DNA of 41,517 bases from contig NZ_BLAY01000090.1 of the NCBI RefSeq assembly GCF_020521235.1, forward strand, positions 1 to 41,517. The letters are read 5' to 3'. The DNA is from Microseira wollei NIES-4236 (GTDB taxonomy: Bacteria > Cyanobacteriota > Cyanobacteriia > Cyanobacteriales > Aerosakkonemataceae). Shown here piece by piece: positions 35,001 through 41,517 of the stretch (position 1 is its first letter; every line of letters starts with the position of its first letter). A model generated the notes under the pieces. That model was not told the origin of the DNA, did not search any database, and saw nothing but the letters and a program-made list of their open reading frames with translations. The position numbers were made by a program, and so were the translations under genes.

Positions 35001-37291
35001 TGAATTCGCTCTGTAATATCGGTGATTGTGGCTAACGCGCCTATAAACTCTCCTTTCTCGTTTTGAAGTGGATTGCCAGAGACAATTGCCCACAAATCAG
35101 AGCCATCTTGGCGACGGAATTTAAAATCGTGTTGTTCTTCAATTCCTTGACGACGACGTTCTAGATATTGGGATGCGATCGCAATGTATTCTTCATCCAT
35201 AAAATTAAATATTGGCTGACCGATGGTTTCAGCCACCTTATAACCCAGTAGATCGGCCATTTTAGGATTGACAAAAGTAGTAATCCCATCCGCGTCAATT
35301 TCCCAGATTCCTTCTTGTGCCGTTTCGATAATTTGACGATATCGTTCCTCACTTTCAGCTAAAGCAGCTTCGGCGGATTTGCGAGCAGTAATATCGGTAT
35401 AAATTACCGTCGCCATCCAACAATTTGCCGCTGCATCTCGCTCAGGGCTAAAGCTAAAAGCAAACCAGCGCAATCTGCCATCCGGGTGGTTGTACCGATA
35501 CTCGCCTTCGCCAGCTTCCCCGACAAAAACAGATGCAACACCTTGTTGATTGAGAACTGCCAAATCTTCCGGCACTATGCGCGATCCAAAAATATTTTTG
35601 TCAGCAATTATCGCTTCTGGTACATAGCCCCAAAGCTGAATACTGGCAGGAGAACAATATTCAAATTCCCATTCACCATCATCATAAATCCTCACTCTAG
35701 AGATGACAGCCAACGCCCGATTAAGAATTGTTGTGAGTCTGGTTTCTGAAGCGATTAAGGCTGCTTCGGCACGTTTCTTGTCGGTAATATCAATTGAAAT
35801 TCCCGTTGTTCTCCAACAGTCTGTCGCATCATCTCGAACCGAACTCAAAGTCAGGGAAATCCAGCGCAGACTTCCATCTGGATGGAAATAGCGATACTCG
35901 CATTCATAAGTGCGTTCGGTAAAAATATAATCAAAGACATTTTGCAGCATTTCTTGCCAGTCATCCGGGTGCATCCGCGATGCAAACAAGTATTGATCTG
36001 CCATTAATTCTTCAGCAGTATAACCCCAAACCCAAACACATCCCTGTGAATGATATTCGACTTCCCATTCCCGATTGCTGTAATTGCGGTAATGGCTAAC
36101 AGCACCACGCGCACTGCTGAGAATCATATTGAGTTTCGCTTCTGATGCTTTTAAAGCTTCTTCTGCTTGTTTGCGTTCGCGCAGCGCAGCTTGCTGTTCG
36201 CTTATATCCAGCCCTACACCAACAATTACTTTTTTACCATTAGCATCTTGCGCTAAAGCAAGATTACTAATATGCCATGCCCAAGTACCATCTTTATATT
36301 GAACTCGATACTCAAGTCCAGAATACTTTTCACCCGTTGTTAACACTTGGTTGAAAGCATCTAAAGCCTTTTGCACGTCATCAGGATGCACGGCAGGCAT
36401 GTAATTACCTACCAGTTCCTCCCAAGAGTAACCCATGACATGCAAAACATTAGGAGAAACGTAGGATACCAACCCATCCGGGTAAACGATAAACATCAAA
36501 TCGTTAACGTTCTCGACAATGGTGCGGAACTTAAATTCACTTTCTCGCAACGCTTCTTCTGCTAGTTTCCGTTCGGTGATATCCCACCCACTCGCAACGA
36601 TCAGCAAGTTTCCCTCTTCATCTCGTAAAGTAGATGCGTTAAAAAGATGCCATCTCCAACTGCCATTTTTATGTCTGACGCGGTGTTCAACTCCTAATTG
36701 TTTTTCCCCTGTTGTTACGACTCGGTTGAAGGCTTCCTGACACTTGGATATGTCATCGGGATGGACGAAGGGTTCCAAAGATCGACCCTCCATTTCATCC
36801 GGAGTATACCCTAATAAATCTGAAACTTTAGGCGAAATGTAGCATAACTTTCCCGTTGCAGTGTCGATCAGGACAAAGATATCATTGGCATTTTCTACGA
36901 TGGCGCGCAACTTGGCAAAGCTGGCTTTTAATGCGGCTTCGGTGCGTTGGCGATCGTCCCCAATCGCGCTCCAGCTACCAGAAATTTCCAGCACAGAAAC
37001 CGGGTTTCTTCCAGACGGCTGAAATTCATACTCGGTAATTTCGTACTCCCCCTGAGTCACTTTGCTACTGGGTTTCCAGGCTCTACGAACGGTTTTTCGG
37101 GCTTTTGGCAGCGGTAGCAACTCTAATAACTTGTGTCCGATGATACTGCTGTGCGGGCGTTCGACCAATTGTTCAAACGACGCATTGCACCACTGCACTT
37201 GCTTGCGTGCATTGGAGAAAACGACGGCTGGCGCGATCGCATCCAACGCCACTTGCATTTGTTCCACCAACACAGCTAAATTCGCGGTCAT
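32075..37291 (-). CDS. Giant hybrid histidine kinase (7 PAS, 2 GAF, HisKA, HATPase, REC)
   Basis: About 1,738 residues from the ATG at 37291 (GTG at 37300 also open). Cytosolic, no TM segment. An N-terminal PAS (15-115) is followed by six more to about 885, most with HPDD/HPDG and DIT motifs. Two GAF domains cover about 900-1050 and 1060-1215. HisKA has its His near 1259 (NMSHELRTPLNAILG). The HATPase keeps N-box, EDTGKGI and GTGLGL. A REC has its Asp near 1552 (WMDMRMPLMDGY) and K in VRKPF; a helical tail follows. REC contains two in-frame copies of a 13-residue repeat peptide (32498-32575). The stop codon TAA comes from GGCTAAT heptad sequence. It probably integrates several redox or light inputs; ligands cannot be told. 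Confidence 0.9.
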   Translation of the reverse strand: MTANLAVLVEQMQVALDAIAPAVVFSNARKQVQWCNASFEQLVERPHSSIIGHKLLELLPLPKARKTVRRAWKPSSKVTQGEYEITEYEFQPSGRNPVSVLEISGSWSAIGDDRQRTEAALKASFAKLRAIVENANDIFVLIDTATGKLCYISPKVSDLLGYTPDEMEGRSLEPFVHPDDISKCQEAFNRVVTTGEKQLGVEHRVRHKNGSWRWHLFNASTLRDEEGNLLIVASGWDITERKLAEEALRESEFKFRTIVENVNDLMFIVYPDGLVSYVSPNVLHVMGYSWEELVGNYMPAVHPDDVQKALDAFNQVLTTGEKYSGLEYRVQYKDGTWAWHISNLALAQDANGKKVIVGVGLDISEQQAALRERKQAEEALKASEAKLNMILSSARGAVSHYRNYSNREWEVEYHSQGCVWVWGYTAEELMADQYLFASRMHPDDWQEMLQNVFDYIFTERTYECEYRYFHPDGSLRWISLTLSSVRDDATDCWRTTGISIDITDKKRAEAALIASETRLTTILNRALAVISRVRIYDDGEWEFEYCSPASIQLWGYVPEAIIADKNIFGSRIVPEDLAVLNQQGVASVFVGEAGEGEYRYNHPDGRLRWFAFSFSPERDAAANCWMATVIYTDITARKSAEAALAESEERYRQIIETAQEGIWEIDADGITTFVNPKMADLLGYKVAETIGQPIFNFMDEEYIAIASQYLERRRQGIEEQHDFKFRRQDGSDLWAIVSGNPLQNEKGEFIGALATITDITERIQAEEALRLSEARLRALYESISSAIVLGSATGIVDCNSAAERLFGCSRAEMIGKHVSLFSSPIQPNGEDAYTLANQTIGLALEKGNYTFEWMHRRADGVDFPAEVCLTAVDVGANKYVQAIVQDLSERKSAEAALAQRASLAAFRADVGSALGMSDSLLVMLNRCAKATVKHLNITCARIWTINATENIFELQANAGSDTRSNAAYNRVPFHKFFPNQSPKLSRNNAILKNRAIVNPNWVQREGIVAAASYPLMLESEILGMLVIFSKSELTESTLEALHFAAREIALGIKHKQAEAALQRRAQIDSMLSSISRQFIDSDAEAAIHFTLAAIAKFINAERLCIFEYAENQERYRLLYDWCAAGIQFFGNCHQNTEASINVCSWLNNQMLNGRIVALSNLDELPPDATEIRASFETQLIKSCLNVPMIHAGKVVGYIGADAMRFAKNWSQEDINLVRLVGELIAIGRARHQAESALKVAKEAAENASKAKSIFLANMSHELRTPLNAILGFSQLMERDPAITSRQQEFLGIINRSGEHLLALIDDVLEMSKIEAGRIVLNPAPFNLHFLLETLQEMFQIRTQSKQLFLEFDIAPDLPQVVVTDEGKLRQVLINLLGNAVKFTQTGGITLRAFVDSSPTVNPQLFFEIEDTGKGIAPEEMDRLFQPFVQTESGIKSKEGTGLGLTISRQYVQLMGGNIHCNSVLSEESIFTFHLPVTLAKAGEIIAQPTTKGRVIQLAPNQPLYRILVVDDRQENCQLLLRLLQTVGFETRSAANGEEAIAIWQQWHPHLIWMDMRMPLMDGYEATRQIKAMQRSTGVSPVAAVEQRSTGVSPVAAVEENYFPNTFIIALTASGFEEQQANVFAAGCDDFVRKPFREQVIFDKLAQYLGVEYIYEQPPVENSLTPANSQIEPLDGIAEMPSEWIEQLYQAALAVDGDMISQLLDQIPSTHRSLAKELSTLVYNFCFDEIMTMIETCYG
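32498..32575. repeat. 39-bp palindromic repeat x2 inside REC coding region
   Basis: Two head-to-tail copies (32498-32536 and 32537-32575) centred on the hairpin CACAGGCGAGACGCCTGTG. They code QRSTGVSPVAAVE twice, in frame, between the receiver's alpha-3 region (ATRQIKAM) and the strand FIIALTA. Confidence 0.9.
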
Positions 37292-37349
37292 TGCACACAC
37301 CCCAGCTACCGTTACGTTTTACCGAACCAGAGGCAGAGCCTCTCGGCAC

Positions 37350-37378
37350 TCGTTCCCAGGCAAGAGCCTGGGAACGAG
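37350..37378. repeat. Palindromic repeat CGTTCCCAGGC...GCCTGGGAACG
   Basis: A copy of the dispersed GTTCCCAGGC family, 59 bp upstream of the kinase start. Nearly identical to the palindrome nested in MITE-1 copies d and e. Confidence 0.8.
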
Positions 37379-37512
37379 ATCTCCGAGGATCCGCCTCCGG
37401 ATGTTGCGTTTTATTACAAGTTGCGGTTCTTCCCTACTTCTTCCCGATTCTTCCCTAATTTTATAACCGTAGAACTACAGACACCACTTAAATTACTTTA
37501 AGAGAAAATTAA

Positions 37513-38356
37513 ATGATTCCTGAAAAAATAGCGACATTTTTGCAGGCTGTTACCAGAATTATGGGTAATTCCCCGCAACAGCGCCGCTTTGACAGCAATT
37601 ATAAAGCGACTGCCAAAAAATTATCAATCTCCCTCATGGGGGTTGCGATAGTTGCATTTGGCACATCGGCTGCTGCCCAAGCCGCGACTTTCGTATCTAC
37701 AAATGACGATTTACGCAAGTTGCAAGCGGAGCGGTTGCGTTCACAGATATCGCTATATCTGATACTGGAAAGCTATTCGGAATTAGCTTCAGCGAGTTGT
37801 AAGAAGTTGATTTGAATAAGTTGCTAGTTATCTCTCTGGGAGCGGCTAATGGCTAATGGCTAATGGCGAGATTGGTAAAAATCCTATATTAGCAATTAGC
37901 AAGCTTGCAAGCTTGCAACGCCGATAACTAGCAACTTGCGTTAGTAGTGGGGATTTAGTATTTGATGCTGCTCATCGATTCTTGGCGATTTCTAAAGGCG
38001 GGCAATAGGGAAACGATCGCTTGTATTCCATCGATATAACCAATTCTACTTACCTCGTTCTTGGGGATGGCAACATTGGTTTTAAACATGTGTTTGGCTT
38101 GACCTTCGAGAATGGGAATTTGTTTGGATATACGAGAGATCGCCAACAAATTTCCATCAATACCGTCACCGGACAAGGTACATTTGTTCGCAACATCACC
38201 GGCACAAACAGCGAAATTTGGGGTGCAACTTACCAAGCGCCCAAGTCGGATACTGAGAAAAGCGTACCGCAACCGAGTACGGTATTGGGATTGCTAGGCG
38301 TTGCAGCGATCGCAGCAAGTTCGCGACTGAAGCGGAAAGAACATCCGGCTTTCTAG
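37513..38356 (+). pseudogene. PEP-CTERM secreted protein, decayed and MITE-interrupted
   Basis: The N-terminus has a signal-type segment (SISLMGVAIVAFGTSAAAQAA). Within about 40 codons the frame is lost; native sequence (VAFTDIAISDTGKLFGISFSEL) continues in another frame, then stops at a TAA where Tyr is expected. A MITE-1 copy (37818-37941) follows, then GDLVFDAAHRFLAISKGGQ, a TAG at 38006, and an open end (LYSIDITNSTYLVLGDGN..., VPQPSTVLGLLGVAAIAASS, Arg/Lys tail). The last part is a PEP-CTERM sorting signal for exosortase-dependent export. Several lesions make this a clear pseudogene. Confidence 0.75.
37818..37941. mobile_element. MITE-1 copy f, in PEP-CTERM pseudogene
   Basis: A 124-bp copy with a left end shortened to AAGTTGCTAGTTAT and right end ATAACTAGCAACTTGCGT. 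It shares TCTCTCTGGGAGCGGCTAAT with copies d and e. No target duplication is left. Confidence 0.85.
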
Positions 38357-38538
38357 TGGTTCGTAGTTGCGCTAAGCGGGAAGACAGCGCAACTACAAGC
38401 TTAAAGATTTTTATTTGAGATGGCTCGCGTCATTGCATTATTAGTGTATAATTGTTATCTTTGTGAATCAACTCGCCTGTTTGTGGGCGAAACAAAGGTA
38501 AAAAAGCAGCTAATCTGGCATTGATTGGGGAGATATAT

Positions 38539-38757
38539 ATGGCATCTATCAGCAATTTAGTCAAAGAAGCTTTAACGACAGGATATCTGACAGTGAGCGC
38601 GGAAAACAAATTGCGCTCGCTCCTGAGAACTAAATACCCATCGGAAGATTTAATCGCGTTTATGGAGTTGCAACAAGCAGCAATGAACGGTTGGGTAAAA
38701 CAAGAGTCTCGCGAATTATTAAATCGTCAGCAAAATTATCCTTGTTATTTTAATTGA
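38539..38757 (+). CDS. Small conserved cyanobacterial protein, unknown function
   Basis: A 72-residue protein (from ASISNLVKEALTTGYLTV) of a type seen in many filamentous cyanobacteria. It is helical and charged, with the pattern KEALTTGYL, LRSLL, FMELQQAAMNG and QESREL. The ATG at 38539 is preferred to the TTG at 38521 because GGGGAG lies 6 nt upstream of it. No domain or function is recognised. An inverted AAACCCGGTTT/AAACCGGGTTT hairpin follows the stop. Confidence 0.75.
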   Translation: MASISNLVKEALTTGYLTVSAENKLRSLLRTKYPSEDLIAFMELQQAAMNGWVKQESRELLNRQQNYPCYFN

Positions 38758-38767
38758 ACTGGCGCGA

Positions 38768-38799
38768 TTCAGAAACCCGGTTTGTTTAAGAAACCGGGT
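38768..38799. terminator. Hairpin AAACCCGGTTT/AAACCGGGTTT after small gene
   Basis: An inverted repeat starting about 12 bp after the stop codon of the 72-residue gene, ending in TTTTCC. It could terminate transcription but belongs to a dispersed palindrome type also seen at 6575-6607. Confidence 0.45.
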
Positions 38800-38800
38800 T

Positions 38801-38981
38801 TTCCATTCTTTTGATCGCACCGGAGGGACAAGGCATCGGAAAAACTTGGCGCGGGGGATAAAACTTACTGATGCCTTGTCCCTACGACTCAAAATTTTCC
38901 ATTCTTCCCATCGCACTGGAGGGACACGGCATCGGAAGAAGTTTGAGCGGGGGATAAAACTTACTTTAGCCTTAGTCCCTA
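38801..38981. repeat. Two direct copies of a roughly 85-bp inverted-repeat unit
   Basis: Two diverged copies (about 38801-38884 and 38899-38981). Each runs from GATCGCAC or CATCGCAC-GGAGGGACA through GCGGGGGATAAAACTTACT to GTCCCTAC. In copy 1, GGGACAAGGCATC is complementary to GATGCCTTGTCCC. A partial MITE-3-like sequence (ACCAAAGTTTCTC ... GGTAAGTCCTTTG) follows at about 39011-39092. No gene is seen between 38758 and 39114. Confidence 0.75.
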
Positions 38982-39114
38982 CCACAAATTGGATGGAAAC
39001 CTTAGGCAAACACCAAAGTTTCTCGGAAAAATCGTCGCTTTGTCACGAGAGATATACGCAGAAACAAAGGTGATAGGTTCGGTAAGTCCTTTGAAAGCAA
39101 TCTGATCTAATGAT

Positions 39115-39924
39115 TCAAGCAGACCAAGCTTCCCGGAAGTCGGCATAAAGCGTCAATCCACCATCTATAAACAGCGTTTGTCCGGTAATATAAGCCGCTT
39201 CATCTGACGCTAAAAAAGCCACTGCTGCCGCCATTTCTTCTGAAGTACCAGCTCGCCCCATCGGAATGTGGCTTTCTACAACTGCCTTCTTTTGGGGGTC
39301 ATCTATCCAATCTTGATTAATCGGCGTAATAGTCGCGCCTGGGGCGATGGCGTTGACGCGAATGCCTCGGTTTGCATATTCCAATGCCAATGTTTTAGTC
39401 AGATTTTCCATCCCGCCTTTACTGATGGAATAGCTGACATACATCGGTCTGGGAATAATTTCGTGAACGCTGGAAATATTGATAATAATCCCTCGACTGT
39501 TTTGGGATAGAAAGTGTTTGATAGATTCGCGGGCGCATAGATAAGCACCCCGCAGGTTGACTCCAATCACCCGGTCAAAGTCTGCTGTGGGAATTTCGTG
39601 AGATGGGCATTCGATTTGAATTCCGGCATTGTTGATCAAAATATCTAAACTGCCAAATTTCTCAACTACCGTATTGACCATTCTGATAATGTCTTCTTCC
39701 TGAGAGACATCGCCTTGAATTAACAGAGACTTAACACCACAATTTTCGATGTCTCCACATGCCTTTTGCATCGCCATTTCTTCGGTATCTTCCGCCCCTT
39801 CCGGACTGGAACGATAGTTGATGGCAATGTTGCAACCTTCTTGGGCAAGGCGGATAGCTATTGCCTGACCGATGCCCGAACTTCCGCCTGTAATTAGGGC
39901 ATTCTTATTTTTCAATCCTTTCAT
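39115..39924 (-). CDS. Short-chain dehydrogenase/reductase (glucose 1-dehydrogenase-like)
   Basis: A 269-residue classical SDR. TGGSSGIG (12-19) binds NAD(P), NNAG is at 98-101, and catalytic S152, Y165 and K169 (YSISK) are present. PGATITPIN and the C-terminal ITGQTLFIDGG also fit the family. Sequence layout resembles bacterial glucose 1-dehydrogenases, but the substrate is not certain. ATG start with GGGAGAA upstream. Third in a minus-strand run after the methyltransferase-like gene, with heptad repeats in the 63-bp gap. Confidence 0.9.
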   Translation of the reverse strand: MKGLKNKNALITGGSSGIGQAIAIRLAQEGCNIAINYRSSPEGAEDTEEMAMQKACGDIENCGVKSLLIQGDVSQEEDIIRMVNTVVEKFGSLDILINNAGIQIECPSHEIPTADFDRVIGVNLRGAYLCARESIKHFLSQNSRGIIINISSVHEIIPRPMYVSYSISKGGMENLTKTLALEYANRGIRVNAIAPGATITPINQDWIDDPQKKAVVESHIPMGRAGTSEEMAAAVAFLASDEAAYITGQTLFIDGGLTLYADFREAWSA

Positions 39925-39955
39925 GTTGTTTCTCCCAGTAATAGAAAAGAAATGC

Positions 39956-39975
39956 TAATTGCTAATTGCTAATGG
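39956..39975. repeat. Heptad repeats (AATTGCT)
   Basis: About three copies in the gap between the SDR and methyltransferase genes. Confidence 0.75.
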
Positions 39976-39987
39976 GAAATTGCAAGT

Positions 39988-40650
39988 TTATCGCAAATTT
40001 TCTGGAACTTTTTCAGGCACGACCCAGTAATAAAGCGTGTGCTGGCGGTCTCCTTCTGATTCCATTTGCACTACCCGCTCTGGTTTCCAGTCGCCCATTG
40101 TGTAATTGTGGGAGACAATACGAGTACCGGGTTTGAGTTCTTGCAACAACTTGGGTCGCAGTCTTAAATTGACATCTTGCAGCAGATATAGCGTGACTAC
40201 AGTTGCGTTGCTCAAGTCGGTTTTGAACAAGTCTTGTTGCCGGAATTCGACGCGCGAGCTTACTCCCGCAGTCTGAGCATTATTTCGACTTTGCTGCACG
40301 AGTTGGGGATTAATTTCCACGCCGGTAGCACGACTCGCGCCGTATTTCTGCACCGCCGTAATCGGAATTCGCCCATCGCCGCTACCGAGGTCGTACAGCA
40401 CATCATTTGGACCGACCTTTGCCAGTTCCAGCATGGCGTTCACAACTGATTGTGGCGTTGGGACAAAGGGGACATCTGCTTCCCTTTCTTGGGGTGGAAG
40501 CGCGGGTGCAGGTGTTTGAATTGGAGTGGAAGTAACAGGAGCTTGAGCTTCTGCTTCAAAGTTGCGTTCCCCAGTTGTGCATCCAACAAGTCCCAAACTC
40601 GCAACGCTCGTTCCTGTAATCAGTAACAGTAAGATTCGTCGCCATCCCAT
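39988..40650 (-). CDS. Lipoprotein-type class I SAM methyltransferase
   Basis: A 220-residue protein. It begins with a bacterial lipoprotein signal (RR, hydrophobic core, lipobox LVGC with C24), then a Pro/Thr-rich linker (30-60). A Rossmann methyltransferase domain follows, with motif I DLGSGDGR (87-94), acidic VEINP and QQDLF. Its substrate is unknown. A membrane-anchored, extracytoplasmic location would separate it from cytosolic S-adenosylmethionine, which is odd. Start ATG with AAGGGA upstream. Probably co-transcribed with the outer-membrane protein gene 59 bp before it. Confidence 0.85.
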   Translation of the reverse strand: MGWRRILLLLITGTSVASLGLVGCTTGERNFEAEAQAPVTSTPIQTPAPALPPQEREADVPFVPTPQSVVNAMLELAKVGPNDVLYDLGSGDGRIPITAVQKYGASRATGVEINPQLVQQSRNNAQTAGVSSRVEFRQQDLFKTDLSNATVVTLYLLQDVNLRLRPKLLQELKPGTRIVSHNYTMGDWKPERVVQMESEGDRQHTLYYWVVPEKVPENLR

Positions 40651-40709
40651 AGTCTTTTTTCCCTTTTCAAGTTATGCCGTTTCGCTCTCATGCAAAATGC
40701 TTGCATCGC

Positions 40710-41321
40710 TTAAAAGTTGTAACCAACGCCCACTGTTAGACCGACTTCTGCTCCATCAATAAAACCGACATTTGCCGCAGCATTTGCGGTAAATCGAGGC
40801 GACAGCGGCACATCTATACCGCCTGTCAATAGAAAGCCAGCTTTAGCACCATCATTCGTTGAAACTACAGCTCCCCCACCCAGATAAGGAGCGAGATTAA
40901 TTTGTCCATTTGGAGTGACTGACTGGACTGGAAAATCAACAGTCAGCGGCACTAAAAAAACTGGAGGAGTGCTGGTAACCAAAACCGAGGGACGCAAAGA
41001 CAAATTGTTAGTTAAACCAATCTTGCTGATAATCGCAAAAGACCTTTCACTCAGAGGTGAATCGCCCCCAAAACCGATGAGATTTCCACCGATGCCAATG
41101 TAGCTCGGACCAGAACGAGTAGTTCTACCAGGCGCAACATTTTGTGCTACCTGAGGTTGAGTCCGCAGCGCAGAGCTAGAAGTACTTGTCGTACTCGGAA
41201 CTGGTGCAGGTGCCGCAGCATTTTTCCTAGTTTGAGCTTGTGCTGAGAATCCGCCCAAAGCAACGATTACAGTAGTAAGGCTAGCTAGAGAGCAAGTGCC
41301 TGGCAAAAAACGAGTATTCAT
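40710..41321 (-). CDS. Secreted outer-membrane beta-barrel-like protein
   Basis: About 203 residues from the ATG at 41321 (GGGA about 11 nt upstream; a TTG at 41342 is also open). The signal peptide has a hydrophobic core with cleavage after GFSAQA. A Pro/Ser/Thr/Ala linker is followed by alternating hydrophobic strands (SYIGIGGNLIGF, LAPYLGGGAVVS, VGLTVGVGYNF) ending in a C-terminal Phe, as in outer-membrane barrels. It is similar in style to small cyanobacterial outer-membrane proteins of unknown role. First gene of the minus-strand run with the methyltransferase and SDR. Confidence 0.75.
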   Translation of the reverse strand: MNTRFLPGTCSLASLTTVIVALGGFSAQAQTRKNAAAPAPVPSTTSTSSSALRTQPQVAQNVAPGRTTRSGPSYIGIGGNLIGFGGDSPLSERSFAIISKIGLTNNLSLRPSVLVTSTPPVFLVPLTVDFPVQSVTPNGQINLAPYLGGGAVVSTNDGAKAGFLLTGGIDVPLSPRFTANAAANVGFIDGAEVGLTVGVGYNF

Positions 41322-41371
41322 GACTAAAATTCCCATAAACAACGGTTGAGAAGTTTAAAGACAGGCGGGAC

Positions 41372-41517
41372 GCCTATCCCACAAGAGTTTGCCTATCCCA
41401 CAAGAGTTTGCCTATCCCACAAGAGTTTGCCTATCCCACAAGAGTTTGCCTATCCCACAAGAGTTTGCCTATCCCACAAGAGTTTGCCTATCCCACAAGA
41501 GTTTGCCTATCCCACAA
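41372..41517. repeat. 19-bp tandem repeat array (GCCTATCCCACAAGAGTTT)
   Basis: Seven full copies start every 19 bp from 41372, with a partial eighth reaching the window edge. There are no spacers, so it is not CRISPR. The CCCACAAGAG core resembles the GGATGCCC-CCACAAG family at 1-221 and 14764-15175. It lies about 50 bp upstream of the outer-membrane protein gene. Confidence 0.95.

Noticed and set aside
20070-38008. Stop-codon reassignment (Tyr or Lys read at TAG/TAA)
   Set aside because: The same genes also carry insertions or frameshifts, and intact genes use TAA normally, so decay or base errors explain it better.
41372-41517. Possible CRISPR array
   Set aside because: 19-bp units without spacers; simple tandem repeat.

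Overview
The window looks like chromosome from a filamentous, repeat-rich cyanobacterium of the Oscillatoriales/Microcoleus type. A photosystem I PsaB gene, a CrtW-type carotenoid ketolase, a DXCF-type cyanobacteriochrome GAF domain, DUF2795, many GCGATCGC (HIP1) sites and abundant 7-bp tandem repeats (AATTAGC/CATTAGC) all point that way. The genus cannot be fixed from the sequence alone. Coding density is low, and much of the non-coding DNA is repeats of several distinct families.

Layout: 1-240, 54-bp tandem repeat. 317-5329, FHA/zinc-ribbon protein, a four-TM putative sensor, an alpha/beta hydrolase and an MltA lytic transglycosylase. 5407-6524, a small inverted-repeat element, a DUF2795 protein and a GNAT acetyltransferase split by a MITE. 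6660-10736, a two-gene histidine-kinase operon (minus strand). 11447-15918, a multi-PAS hybrid kinase whose frame is broken inside a repeat array. 16031-16525, a free-standing cyanobacteriochrome-like GAF protein. 17103-22397, trehalose genes treZ (intact) and treY (broken), separated by a 0.46-kb repeat array. 22571-24734, a thioredoxin/thioredoxin/CcdA thiol-redox operon. 25960-28187, a solitary divergent psaB with a one-base deletion. 28188-29732, a graveyard of mobile-element ends with a TIGR03032 fragment. 29733-30448, a general-stress-protein-like gene hit by MITEs. 30744-31487, crtW with one stop codon. 31506-37291, a decayed response regulator and a giant PAS/GAF hybrid kinase. 37513-38356, a decayed PEP-CTERM gene. 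38539-41321, a small conserved protein, an SDR dehydrogenase, a lipoprotein-type methyltransferase and an outer-membrane beta-barrel-like protein. A 19-bp tandem array ends the window.

Two themes link the genes. The first is signalling: four large histidine kinases, a photoreceptor-like GAF and an FHA protein. The second is interplay between small repeats and genes. One MITE family (called MITE-1 here) has about 18-bp terminal repeats ending in TTGCTAGTTAT, AT-rich 6-bp target duplications and internal heptad repeats. It is present in at least seven copies. Two copies split genes so that removing the element plus one duplication restores the exact frame, and two others sit on stop codons. Heptad repeats also supply the stop codons of four genes. 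All four kinases carry repeat-derived in-frame peptides in surface loops, three of them in the same region of the ATPase domain. In one kinase this insert has grown into an array that changes the reading frame.

At least eight genes are interrupted (GNAT, the array-bearing kinase, treY, psaB, the stress protein, crtW, the response regulator and the PEP-CTERM protein). Some lesions are single bases and could be assembly errors. The MITE lesions, with their target duplications, are real insertions in this sequence.
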